From Costus lasius (lineage: Eukaryota > Streptophyta > Magnoliopsida > Zingiberales > Costaceae): DNA of 64,000 nucleotides. The stretch spans positions 106,109,565-106,173,564 of the forward strand of contig CM050451.1 in NCBI GenBank assembly GCA_027563935.2. Reading direction: 5' to 3'. Within the stretch, counting starts at the first letter, position 1. Each line of letters begins with the position of its first letter. The notes under the pieces are model-generated. The model was not told the origin of the DNA and ran no database searches. It was given only the letters and a program-made list of their open reading frames with translations. Below, piece by piece: positions 1 to 9,966 of the stretch. Both the position numbers and the translations under genes were made by a program.

Positions 1-2939
1 AGAGTGCTTGGTCTTCGCTCGAGGATTTCACAGTCTGCTATAGAACTCATTGGGTTCGTCTTAGAATGATCCACCGTGAGAGTAGGAGGTCGGTCTAAGA
101 CGAACACCGGGGTGTATACTCGAGAGAGGGCACCTTATAACCTAGGGCTAGACTCCTTGTGCAAAACCAATAAACCAAATAATTAATATCTTTCTTGTGC
201 GATTAAGATTATCATTGCGGTGGAAATCGTAGCCCTGATATCTCTCTCATATTTACCCTCTATCGACGTAGTTGCAATTGCTTGTTTTCGATTTCTGTCT
301 TCAAAACCCAATTTCGATTCGCCTAGCTATTAGGACTCGGATTTTCCAGTATTCAACCTTGTTCCCTGTGGGATTCGATATCTTTTATATTACTTCGACA
401 TAACCATGCACTTGCGGGACGTGTCAATGCCCGGCATAATCTGCTGAACTTAACTTTTGATTCTCTCTATCAAAAGTTTAGGCTGTCTTTATTCTACTTA
501 GCAGATTCTCTTTTCACATTGGACAGGGTATAGCACATAAGGGCATTTAATCTATTGAACTCATAAGGAAACACATTGCCTTTACCCGATTTATGTTCCC
601 TTTGGAAGTGGAATTCACCCAAGAATTCCGGCCAACGTGCTTATTTTGCCGACAACTTCTTTTATGTGGTGTAACATTGTTGGTCTTTAGTGCCTCGAAA
701 AGGTTCTCCGCGTCCGGAGATAGTGGACTCCCACCACCTTTTCCTTCTCGTGGCCAAATACCGTCACTTAGTCTTGTTAGCTTTCAACTCTTAAAAGCTA
801 AAGGATGCCCATACAATAAAAGTATACCACTGATAGCTTGGTCCCAAGCACCAGTGTGAAACTCGAAAGGCATACTGAAGTCGGGCAACTTCAAGATCGG
901 TTCACATGCGATACAGACCTTCACTCCCGGAAGGCCGACTGATACCGATCACGCCACTCTCATTTCGAGTTCCCTTCCAGCAGATTACCGAGGGTAAGGC
1001 TTTCCTCGAATAGCCTTTGATGAACCCTCAATAGAGGTTCACCACACCGAGAAAACTCCATACTCGATTTAATTTGAGGGGGCACGCCATTCCGCAATAG
1101 CTTAGACTTTTACCTTGTCCATGCGCACTTGTCCGTGGTCCATCCAAATAAGCATTTCTCTAACTCCAAATAGAATTGATTTTCCCCTCAACAACAGTCA
1201 TATATGACTTGGGTGTTCCTCAACGCTTGAGGAGAAAACCATGATATCATCCAAATACACAACTACATAGTCATCTAAGAAAAGGGGTCAACACTTATTC
1301 CATAGATAACAAAATGTAGGAGGGCTTTAATAGTTCAAATGGCATCACTTTGAACTTGAGGACTCATATCGGGTTACCCATATGGTTTTCCTATTCGTTG
1401 CCCTCGGCATAACGAATTTGTTAGCGACTTGCCCTCAGGTCTAGCTCAGAGAAAACCAATGCTTTCCCTAGTCGATCTCTCAGATCAGGGATAAGCAGTA
1501 TAAGATAACAGTCATTCACCGTTATCTTATCCAAGGTTCGATAGCCAACCCAGAACCTTAGCGACCCGTCCTTCTTCTTTTGGAAGAGCACCGGGGCTCC
1601 ATAAGGCAATACCGTAGGCCGAATGAACCTGGCTTCGAGCAATCCACACCATTGCTAATGAAGCTCGGCCAACTCCATTGGAGAAATACAATATAAGGCC
1701 TTTAGTGGAGGAGTGGATCCTGTCACAAGCTGAACTTGTGATCAATCCCTCTCCTTAGGGGAAAGTGTTTAGAAAGCGCCGATGATAACTCGTCGGAGAA
1801 TTCTTCCAACAAACCCTTCACCAATGAAGGGACCTCCCCTTCGCAAGGAGAGTCGTCAACTCTTGTCTCTCTATGGCAAAACCCTACCACTAGGGTGTTG
1901 CTGACAATGGAAACCCCTCGTTTCCAGCATCACCTGGGTATACCGCCGGATTTAGTCCCGTATGACCCAGTATGCTTTAGTCGTTTTAGGGTGCCTTACG
2001 CAGCCCACGACAAGTTCCCTGAGTAGGAACAAATCCTTGATCTCATTTAGTTGAGCTTTCCTCAGGAGAGCTTAAAGGTCGAATTGAACCCCAAAAAGGG
2101 CTATGTGCGGCCTAAGTCCGCCACCACAGCTTTGTATCTCAGGAGAGATACACGATACACTCATATGCCAGCCCCTCAGCAGAACCCTGGGTATTTTGGA
2201 AATACAATTCCAACACCCCATGGGAAGTCCTCAACTTACCCAACGTAGCAAACCCTTGAAAAGGGTGCTAGTTCATAAGTACGCCATCTCAAGACGGTGA
2301 CACAGCCACTCTTGGCCGGTGTTCCAAAGATGTCATCGCACGACATCCCTTAGGCTACAAAGGCCTCATTTCCTATAACGTGTCGTCACGCAACACTTAT
2401 TTAGCCGCCATCGACCGATCTCTGGGATATATCGTCGCACGACAATTCCATGGAGACATTGGCTGGTGTTCGAGACACATTGTCACACAATTGTCCCCTA
2501 GACCACCACCAACTGCTCTCCAAGACAAGTCATCGCATGACTGTCCTTTGACATCAATGATTGATGTCCGGGATATATTATCGCACAATTATCCCATAGG
2601 CACACTTGACTGCCCTCGGGACATGTCGTCGCATGACAGTCCCCAAGCCACCCATGGCCTTGGTCAGTGCTATAGAAGCTACGATAACGAGCTTCAGCAG
2701 CACGACCTCCATAACGAATGTCTCCGCTAGGGAGACAAGAAAACGAAGCCGTGAGGCACTAGTTGGACAAGCCAACTCTGTCGATATCTTTGGAGCGAAG
2801 CTCCCCTATATCCGACAGTCTCCACCAGCAACTCAATGTTGTGGACATTTGTGATCATCGGAATGATCACTGCTGCCAACACGTGTACAATGCCGGTGTA
2901 CAAGTTGGAATGTGCAGAACTTGGCCTCTGATACCAGTC
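1..2939 (-). mobile_element. Ty3/gypsy retrotransposon internal region, decayed, truncated by window edge
   Basis: Minus-strand translation gives reverse transcriptase fragments. A stretch at 1421-1642 reads [16 protein letters not shown] and then LDLR, the usual gypsy RT core. A YLDD catalytic box preceded by FLDDYVVV lies near 1235-1265. RNase H-like text (LKLPDFSMPFEFHTGAWDQA) lies near 790-900. Stops and frameshifts interrupt every domain, so it is dead. The order RNase H, RT, then LTR at 2940 running left to right fits a minus-strand element whose 5' LTR is on the right. The first ~430 bases read differently and may be another retroelement remnant. The 3' end is outside the window. Confidence 0.8.
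2922..2936 (-). other. Primer binding site of the gypsy element
   Basis: Read on the minus strand this is TGGTATCAGAGGCCA, complementary to the 3' end of plant initiator methionine tRNA. It lies a few bases inside the LTR boundary at 2940, where a first-strand primer site belongs. Confidence 0.8.
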
Positions 2940-3960
2940 TGTCACGCCCAGAATTAGGATAACAAAATTTTAAATAAAATACACCTGAGTCAACACCTTA
3001 ACTCGTACCCAAGCACGCCCATGCAGGGGCTAAGCGGCTGAACCGCTAATCTGGACGTGACCGGTAGGAGTCCGTCCTCGATGCACTCCTCAGCCTATCC
3101 CGAATGACCACCTATCTGCTTTTCTCGACGAGAAGGAGACTGCCACGCGTCTCCACAAGGACCGCTACACGAACCAGCTCCAACGCGCAACAAGGTACAA
3201 AGCCGAGACTCGACGTCGGTGCAGCGCGTGTACAAGTTTGGCACACCAGAAAAGAAACATACCGCACGGAGGAGGGGAGACGACGGGGAACGCACGCAAT
3301 GCGTCCCCGCACGAAACCCACGCCCATTGGAAACTCACCGAACCAACCCGGGCATGCTGGAGAAGAGGAGATGCCGGCGAACCCACCCTGTTCGCCGGAC
3401 GTCGCCAAGGAAAGGGGACCGAGGCCCCAGCCTCGCCAGTCGGCCAAACTCTTGCCGGAAACGAGAGAAAGAGGAGAGGCACAGCGAAGGCAAAGAAGGA
3501 GTCGGCGAATCGCTTGTCGATGAAAAACCACCTGCCGGACGGAGCCGGAACGAGAGGGGAACGAACACGTACCTTGGCAGACGTCCGTCCGCTGGCTCCA
3601 CCACTGGCGATGCCGAAGAATGAGGAGGTGGAAGGGAAAAGGGGAATGCCGCCCCTTTGCTCCGTCGCATCCCGTACCGCCGCACTCAACCCACCGGGAA
3701 GCTGCCGGAGTCCGCCGCCGCTGCCGGAACCCTCGCCGGAGCCGCACTCGACGGAGGAGAGAAGAAATCGAGGAGAGGGAGTCGAACGGCCGCCGCCGCC
3801 GTTCTTGCGTTCCACCCGAACGCGTTCCACCCATTAAACTGCCCGGATCCGCGCCCGCAAGCCCGATAACCCGCTTCACTTAAGCAAATGGGTTGGGCCG
3901 CACGGCTAGGCTTGGGACTAGGCTCAGGGCCAGGTGCTGCGCTTAACAGTAGGGACATCA
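2940..3960 (-). repeat. Probable 5' LTR of the gypsy element
   Basis: On the minus strand this runs from TGATGTCCC to GGGCGTGACA, giving the TG...CA ends of an LTR, and it abuts the primer binding site. It is GC-rich, so it has many long chance ORFs on both strands, none resembling a protein. The outer boundary is inferred from the TG/CA rule only, because the second LTR is not in the window. Confidence 0.6.
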
Positions 3961-4390
3961 TTTAGTTTCTTAATTTATATAAAAATGTCACAACAATAGT
4001 CAAAGCTTATGTTCTAATTCAATGTTACTAAATTTGACCATATTGATCTAAAAAATTATTAATTTATTATGAACTATCCTCTAAAATATATTCTCGGTAA
4101 ATGCCTAAATATTTAGCATTAAAGTTAATCCAAGTGAACCACATTGAGATTTAATGTATATCTAAATTAATAAAATAATATTAAGTTATATATTATACTA
4201 TATGAATTAGACTAGTTATGCTCCTTCAATGGCTTTTTGCTATTTTTTTTTTTTTTGGAAAAAGAAAAAATAATTCTCTCAAACTCATCGTTTAAAAGAA
4301 AAAAAAAATGAAAGAAACGAGTGTCCATAAGAAGAGAACATTTGAAACTTGATATGGACTTGAATCTTATGTCCCCCGTACTACCCCTAG
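3961..4390. other. AT-rich spacer between two retroelements
   Basis: No coding potential or structured repeat is visible. It ends in CCTAG, the left target-site duplication of the next element. Confidence 0.6.
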
Positions 4391-5509
4391 TGTCACGCCC
4401 CGGTCGGATCGGCCTAGAATTGGCGCTTATCCACTTCCTAGAACCGTCCGGCGGAATACCAGAACGTAACTCACCCTAGGGTTTCCGGCCCCAAAATTAG
4501 AAACCCTAATCTCCCCGGATAATTTTTATCCCCAAAATACAATTCGCACAGAGAAAACCCTAACCCTAATTTAGAAATCCGAAAAGAAACGGAACCCTAA
4601 ATTAAATACCTCTTCTGATTTTGACCAAAGTCAAAATCAAAGCCTTGCTAACGTCGGCGTGACGTCAGCCCTCAATCGAATCCTCGCCGCGCGTAATTTT
4701 CGTTCGCCGCTTCGAAATCGCTCCGCCTTACGTCAGCGTCGCCCCGCTGACGTCAGCCTGAAATCGAAATCCAATTTCGATTTCGTTCGATTCGAGCGTT
4801 GACTGCTCGTTTCGTTGACTCACACCTCGAACGCCGAGTCGTCGTCTTCCTCGCGACGCCGCGAGCGATCGAAGCCGAGCGCCGCCTGCGCTCGCGACTC
4901 TCCTCCGTCCGAAGCCGATCGACAGCCGCCTGCTGTCGTCGCCGAATCACCACAGAGAACACGAAGGGAAGAAGGAGATAAAACGAAGCTCTGTTTTATT
5001 TTCCAGAAGTTACAGAACTCCACCGATCCCGTCGGCGCCCACTTCCCCTCCCTCGCCGGTCGTCTCCTCGACGCCGGTTACAATCTCTCACTCTCGTCGA
5101 AGCTTCACCAAGCTTCGTTGTAGTCGTTAATGGCGGATCTCCTCGAGCTCTCCCCGCGTCGCTGCCCTCAGCTCGCTTCCCTCGTATCAGAGTTGAAGAT
5201 CCCCCGGCTCTGCTCCTCTCGGCGGTCTTTATAGAAGAGATAGCCGCCGCCGTCCGAGTCTTCCGCCGAAGACTCTGTTGCCGCGCCAGCCATCCGAGCC
5301 TCGCGGAGAGGACGCCGCCAGCGTCCGTTTCCTTCGCCGAAATCCTTTTGATGCCGTCATCGTGGGGTCCGCGTCGCACGCGAGCTCCGCGGTTCCGTCG
5401 AGCTCCGCGCAGCGACATTCGAGAGAGCAGCGCTCTCCGAGGAATGGGCCGCTGCCCATTTCATACGTCCGTTGGGCTTGGGCCGGACCGGGTAGACCGG
5501 GCCCTGACA
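4391..5509 (-). repeat. 3' LTR of the gag-only element
   Basis: Near-identical to 6946-8064, with TG...CA ends. It contains CCTAACCCTAA-like and GC-rich stretches. Several ORFs appear in both LTR copies and are by-products of the repeat. Confidence 0.92.
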
Positions 5510-5691
5510 ATACTCCCCCGCCCAATTTGGACATCGCCCTCGATGTCTCTAACGGGCGGATCCTGCAGAACCATCGCTCCGATCCTCAAAGCACCAACCC
5601 GACACTGCTATGCTCCCGTGGCAGTGTGTGAAACTACCTGTAGTGATCCAATCCGTGGTTGCTCGATTTCTTCAACTTGTTCGGCTGAATC

Positions 5692-6729
5692 CTATGCTGC
5701 TATCGCCATGAGCTTTTGCTTACTAGGACAATCCTTCACCCAGTGAGGACCGCCGCACCAAAAGCAACCCTGTGGCTTTTGCTCCCGTCGTCCCGGTGAA
5801 CCCTTGTTCTGCCGGTAGAATGGTCTACCCCTCTCTGGAACTCTAGCCCCCGGTGGCGTGCGTGGGGAGCAGCGCTGAGAGCCGCGCTTTGGTGGTGTCT
5901 TGGATTTCTTTGGTAGTGCTGGTTTGAAGTTTCTGTTATCCACCAAAGATTCAGCCACTGCCGCCGCCGCCCTCCAGTCAACCGGCTCGCGACGTCGGAC
6001 CTCTGTTTCTGCCCATGGCTGAAGGCCCCGGAGGAAGAAGTATCGCCTATCGTCCTCCGCCATCCCCGGAAGCTCCAGCATCAAAGTAGAGAAGGCCCTG
6101 ACGTACTCCTGGATCGGGCCTGTATGCCTCAGCCGATCCAGTTTGCCACGCGCCTGGTCCGCCGAGTTTCCGGGAAGAAACTGCCGCCGTAGTTCCTCAC
6201 GGAAAGTCTCCCAAGTCCAACTAGTAGTCCCCGAGGTAGAGCCGACTTTGGTTCGCCACCAAAGTTTCGCGTCGCCTGTAAGATAGGCGATGCACACCTG
6301 CACCCGATCTCCTGCAGAAATATGGTTAGCTGAAAACAGTTGCTCCATATCCCATATAAAGTTTTCGACCTCTCTGGACAATCGAGCCCCCCCGAACGTC
6401 GCTGGGTCTGGCACGCACATCCTCGGTTTGGGAGCCTCCTGCTCCACCGGTGTTGGTTTCGATACTTGCGCTAGGGCTAAACGCAGTACCCTTACTTCAG
6501 CGTGCATGTCTTCCTTCATGCGGGTCATCTCTCCTGGTAGATGGATCAGACCCTCCATGGTCTGTTGCATGATCTCGATCTGTAACCTTTGTTGCTCGAT
6601 CTGCAACCCTTGTTGCTCGATTTGCAGCCTCTGCTGCTCGATCAGTAATTCCTGATCCTCCACAGTCTTTTGGAGGTTTTCCACCTGTGGAATCATCCCA
6701 TTGCCTCCACCACTGGCCAAACCGAGCAT
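5692..6729 (-). CDS. Retrotransposon Gag polyprotein
   Basis: The ORF encodes 345 aa. The N-terminal ~60 residues form a heptad-like coiled coil built from a repeated EQQRLQI unit. The middle matches the retrotrans_gag family (pfam03732-like): a DPATFGG entry, AYLTGDAKLWW, and FREELRRQFLPG. The C-terminal end is basic and closes with a zinc knuckle, CFWCGGPHWVKDC, spaced CX2CX3HX4C, one residue shorter than the usual CX2CX4HX4C. Gag packages element RNA into cytoplasmic particles. The frame is intact, unlike the other retroelement ORFs here, which fits a young insertion. No pol frame follows before the LTR. Confidence 0.88.
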   Translation of the reverse strand: MLGLASGGGNGMIPQVENLQKTVEDQELLIEQQRLQIEQQGLQIEQQRLQIEIMQQTMEGLIHLPGEMTRMKEDMHAEVRVLRLALAQVSKPTPVEQEAPKPRMCVPDPATFGGARLSREVENFIWDMEQLFSANHISAGDRVQVCIAYLTGDAKLWWRTKVGSTSGTTSWTWETFREELRRQFLPGNSADQARGKLDRLRHTGPIQEYVRAFSTLMLELPGMAEDDRRYFFLRGLQPWAETEVRRREPVDWRAAAAVAESLVDNRNFKPALPKKSKTPPKRGSQRCSPRTPPGARVPERGRPFYRQNKGSPGRREQKPQGCFWCGGPHWVKDCPSKQKLMAIAA

Positions 6730-6931
6730 CTACTCGATCTGAGCAATGCGATCACCCTGGTTCACCATCTCTTCAGGATCAGCCGTCTCCTTGGCCTTTC
6801 CTTTATCCTGCCTGGGTCGGGCGTCCTCTGACGCTCCCCTAGCAGTATGGGTGATCTTCTGGAACTTCAGACCTTTCCTCACCTTCGAGGGTGAGGCTGA
6901 AGGTGCCGTGTTTGCTAGAGCACGTTAGCCT

Positions 6932-6945
6932 CCTCCGATACCTGT
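6932..6945 (-). other. Imperfect primer binding site of the gag-only element
   Basis: On the minus strand it reads ACAGGTATCGGAGG, directly inside the LTR. It matches the iMet-tRNA complement GGTATCAGAG except for one base. Confidence 0.55.
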
Positions 6946-8064
6946 TGTCACGCCCCGGTTGGATCGGCCTAGAATTGGCGCTTATCCGCTTCCTAGAGCC
7001 GTCCGGCGGAATACCAGAACGTAACTCACCCTAGGGTTTCCGGCCCCAAAATTAGAAACCCTAATCTCCCCGGATAATTTTTATCCCCAAAATATAATTC
7101 GCACAGAGAAAACCCTAACCCTAATTTAGAAATCCGAAAAGAAACGGAACCCTAAATTAAATACCTCTTCTGATTTTGACCAAAGTCAAAATCAAAGCCT
7201 TGCTAACGTCGGCGTGACGTCAGCCCTCAATCGAATCCTCGCCGCGCGTAATTTTCGTTCGCCGCTTCGAAATCGCGCCGCCTTACGTCAGCGTCGCCCC
7301 GCTGACGTCAGCCTGAAATCGAAATCCAATTTCGATTTCGTTCAATTCGAGCGTTGACTGCACGTTTTGTTGACTCGCACCTCGAACGCCGAGTCGTCGT
7401 CTTCCTCGCGACGCCGCGAGCGATCGAAGCCGAGCGCCGCCTGCGCTCGCGACTCTCCTCCGTCCGAAGCCGATCGACAGCCGCCTGCTGTCGTCGCCGA
7501 ATCACCACAGAGAACACGAAGGGAAGAAGGAGATAAAACGAAGCTCTGTTTTATTTCCCAGAAGTTACAGAACTCCACCGATCCCGTCGGCGCCCACTTC
7601 CCCTCCCTCGCCGGTCGTCTCCTCGACGCCGGTTACAATCTCTCACTCTCGTCGAAGCTTCACCAAGCTTCGTTGTAGTCGTTAATGGCGGATCTCCTCG
7701 AGCTCTCCCCGCGTCGCTGCCCTCAGCTCGCTTCCCTCCTATCAGAGTTGAAGATCCCCCGGCTCTGCTCCTCTCGGCGGTCTTTATAGAAGAGATAGCC
7801 GCCGCCGTCCGAGTCTTCCGCCAAAGACTCTGTTGCCGCGCCAGCCATCCGAGCCTCGCGGAGAGGACGCCGCCAGCGTCCGTTTCCTTCGCCGAAATCC
7901 TTTTGATGCCGTCGTCGTGGGGTCCGCGTCGCACGCGAGCTCCGAGGTTCCGTCGAGCTCCGCGCAGCGACATTCGAGAGAGCAGCGCTCTCCGAGGAAT
8001 GGGCCGCTGCCCATTTCATACGTCCGTTGGGCTTGGGCCGGACCGGGTAGACCGGGCCCTGACA
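6946..8064 (-). repeat. 5' LTR of the gag-only element
   Basis: Partner of 4391-5509, with equal length and the same termini. It is followed by the CCTAG duplication. Confidence 0.92.
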
Positions 8065-8528
8065 CCTAGTATGTAAAGTATCAAATGTGTAAAATTAGTC
8101 TTGCTACGGCTTGGGAAGCCTTTTGCACATCGGTGGCAGTTTGCATACTAGGGTGCGTTTGGGATTGTAGGCGCGCCTGTAGGTCGCGTGGGGCGTCGGT
8201 CAACACGCTTGATTTTGTTTGGCGCCGAGGTCACTTTGGAGCTGTTTAGGCGCGTTGACCACTATTACCGAGCATTTTTCGCCCGGCTCGGCCTGCAGGG
8301 GTCCCCTTGTAGGTTGCGTGGGTGGAAAGTCCTCCTCTTCGCAAACTCGGCAGCCTCCGCGTCCCGTCGATGAGCGCGACGTCCATGGACGCCGCCTTCC
8401 GCGGCGAGCTGCGGGAGGGGCTCAAGGGCTTCGCGTGGGTGCGCAAACTCGACACCCTCCTCCTCCTCTTCCGTCGCCGTCGTCGTCCTCGGAAGCTTTC
8501 GAACCGCCACCGCCGGGTCTCCCCTCCC

Positions 8529-8760
8529 ACCTCCTGGCGGCACCCCTCCATCTCCCGCTCCTCCTCTCCTAAACGCGTGGTGCGGAGCAGGCTTTCGAGC
8601 CAGGTCGCCGCTCTCCTTCGAACTCACACCTCCTGGCGGCACCCCTCCATCTCCCGCTCCTCCTCTCCTAAACGCGTGGTGCGGAGCAGGCTTTCGAGCC
8701 AGGTCGCCGCTCTCCTTCGAACTCACACCTCCTGGTGGCACCCCTCCATCTCCCGCTCCT
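8529..8760. repeat. 99-bp tandem repeat, about 2.3 copies
   Basis: Units start at 8529, 8628 and 8727 with ACCTCCTGG and are nearly identical. The third unit is partial. The period is a multiple of three, so long ORFs run through on both strands, but no known protein is apparent. Confidence 0.9.
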
Positions 8761-8924
8761 CATCTTCTGGGTCGCGTGGGGCGGCGGCGGACGTTGAGAG
8801 GAGGGGACGCTGGGAGGGAGGGAGGGCGACGGAGCGGAAGGAAGGGGAGATGGGCGGCGGACAAAAAGGAGCGGACGATGGAAGGAGAACCGAGCGAGAG
8901 GAGAGAGGCTAGAGGAGTGAGGAG

Positions 8925-9448
8925 TAGGGATGGCAACGGGGCGGGTCGGGGTCGGGTTTTGCCATCCCCGACCCGACCCCGACTTCCCCAAACCCGTCCC
9001 CGAACCCGACCCCGAACCCGACGGGTTTAGAAAACCCTGCCCCACACCCGACCCCGCGGGGAAACCCGAACCCGCGGGGAAACCCGACCCCGCCCGACCT
9101 AAAAAATAAATATATATTATAAATAATATTTTAAAATTAATTTGCATTCTTTATTCATAATATATAAATAAATAAATATTTTACATAAACTATATCATCA
9201 TTTCTACATAAATTATTAAAATTTAGTAACTAGGTTATAACTTATAAGGGGTAAATTTGTTATTTTAATAGTCGGGGCGGGTTCGGGGTCGGGTTCGGGG
9301 CGGGTACCTAAATTCCCATACCCGACCCCGACCCGACTATACCCTAGTCGGGTTTTCCCCGAACCCGACCCGACCCCCAGTCAACTCGGATTTTCCCCGT
9401 TGACTTCGGGTCGGGTCGGGTCGGGAATGGGATTTTTTGCCATCCCTA
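8925..9448. mobile_element. Nested hAT-like MITE with GGGTCGGG-rich arms
   Basis: Terminal inverted repeats are TAGGGATGGCAA (left) and TTGCCATCCCTA (right). Flanking 8-mers are GTGAGGAG (8917-8924) and CTGAGGAG (9449-9456), 7 of 8 matching, the duplication size expected for hAT. Both arms are runs of GGGTCGGG/CCCGACCC around an AT-rich centre, so the RNA could fold into a strong hairpin. It carries no transposase. Confidence 0.82.
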
Positions 9449-9966
9449 CTGAGGAGAGAGAATAGAAATAACATTAATTTAATTATTTTATTTTCCAATC
9501 GCGCTTTTACCACCTACGACTTTTAATCCTACAGCGCATTACTTTTACAACCCACAATACACCACCTACCCTACAATCCCAAACGCAGCCAAAGCTGCTT
9601 GGGTTGCTTGGGTTGGGTTGGATCCGAAGACGACTGTGTTCAATTTCCCCGCCGGATCAAGTTTCTGTCATCCGATCCGATGTATGCACCTTATGTTGGC
9701 TTGACCGGTCAGGCTCTCGTTGTAGGCGTGTAACGAACGGTTGATCTAACTCTTCAACTCCGCCGGGATCGCTCCGAGGTCGGGCGGCGTCTTCATCCTG
9801 CCGAAACCCCAAACCTCGCTTCCGCGGTGTTTGCTCAGAGAATCTATCGTGGATCTGTTCATCTATTCGTTTACTGATTGAACCATCTTCCTGACCTGGG
9901 AGGTCGATATTACTTCTTGGGGACGAGGGACGAGGGACTTGCCGGGTGCAGGGGAAGGGTACGAGG

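Larger units (their letters stand above)
4391..8064 (-). mobile_element. Gag-only LTR retroelement (TR-GAG type), complete
   Basis: Two direct 1119-bp repeats (4391-5509 and 6946-8064) bound a 1.4-kb interior. Both begin TGTCACGCCC and end GGCCCTGACA. The element is flanked by CCTAG at 4386-4390 and 8065-8069, a perfect 5-bp target-site duplication. A purine-rich tract (minus strand, GGGCGGGGGAG) adjoins the left LTR. An imperfect iMet-type primer site (6932-6945) adjoins the right one, so the element points left. The interior holds one long gag ORF and no protease, integrase, RT or RNase H. The LTRs differ at only a few scattered sites by eye, so the insertion looks recent. Movement would require enzymes from a full-length relative. 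Confidence 0.9.
8151..9590. mobile_element. GC-rich TIR element (Harbinger/Tourist-like ends), probably non-autonomous
   Basis: The left end GGGTGCGTTTGGGATTGTAGG and the reverse complement of the right end (GGCTGCGTTTGGGATTGTAGG) match closely, giving ~21-bp terminal inverted repeats. The interior is GC-rich and holds a 99-bp tandem repeat and a nested hAT-like MITE. No transposase is present. I could not see a clean target-site duplication (CTA left, AAA right), so the superfamily is uncertain. A coding-looking stretch near 8370-8450 may be captured host sequence. The right end is about 375 bp from the ALG2 start codon, so the element sits in or next to that promoter. Confidence 0.7.

Noticed and set aside
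3112..3883. Long ORFs on both strands (up to 255 codons)
   Set aside because: They lie inside the GC-rich gypsy LTR, overlap in five frames, and show no domain; high GC makes long open frames by chance.
8188..8912. Overlapping 60-196-codon ORFs
   Set aside because: Produced by a 99-bp tandem repeat in GC-rich TIR-element DNA. Recorded as a repeat and as a possible capture, not as genes.
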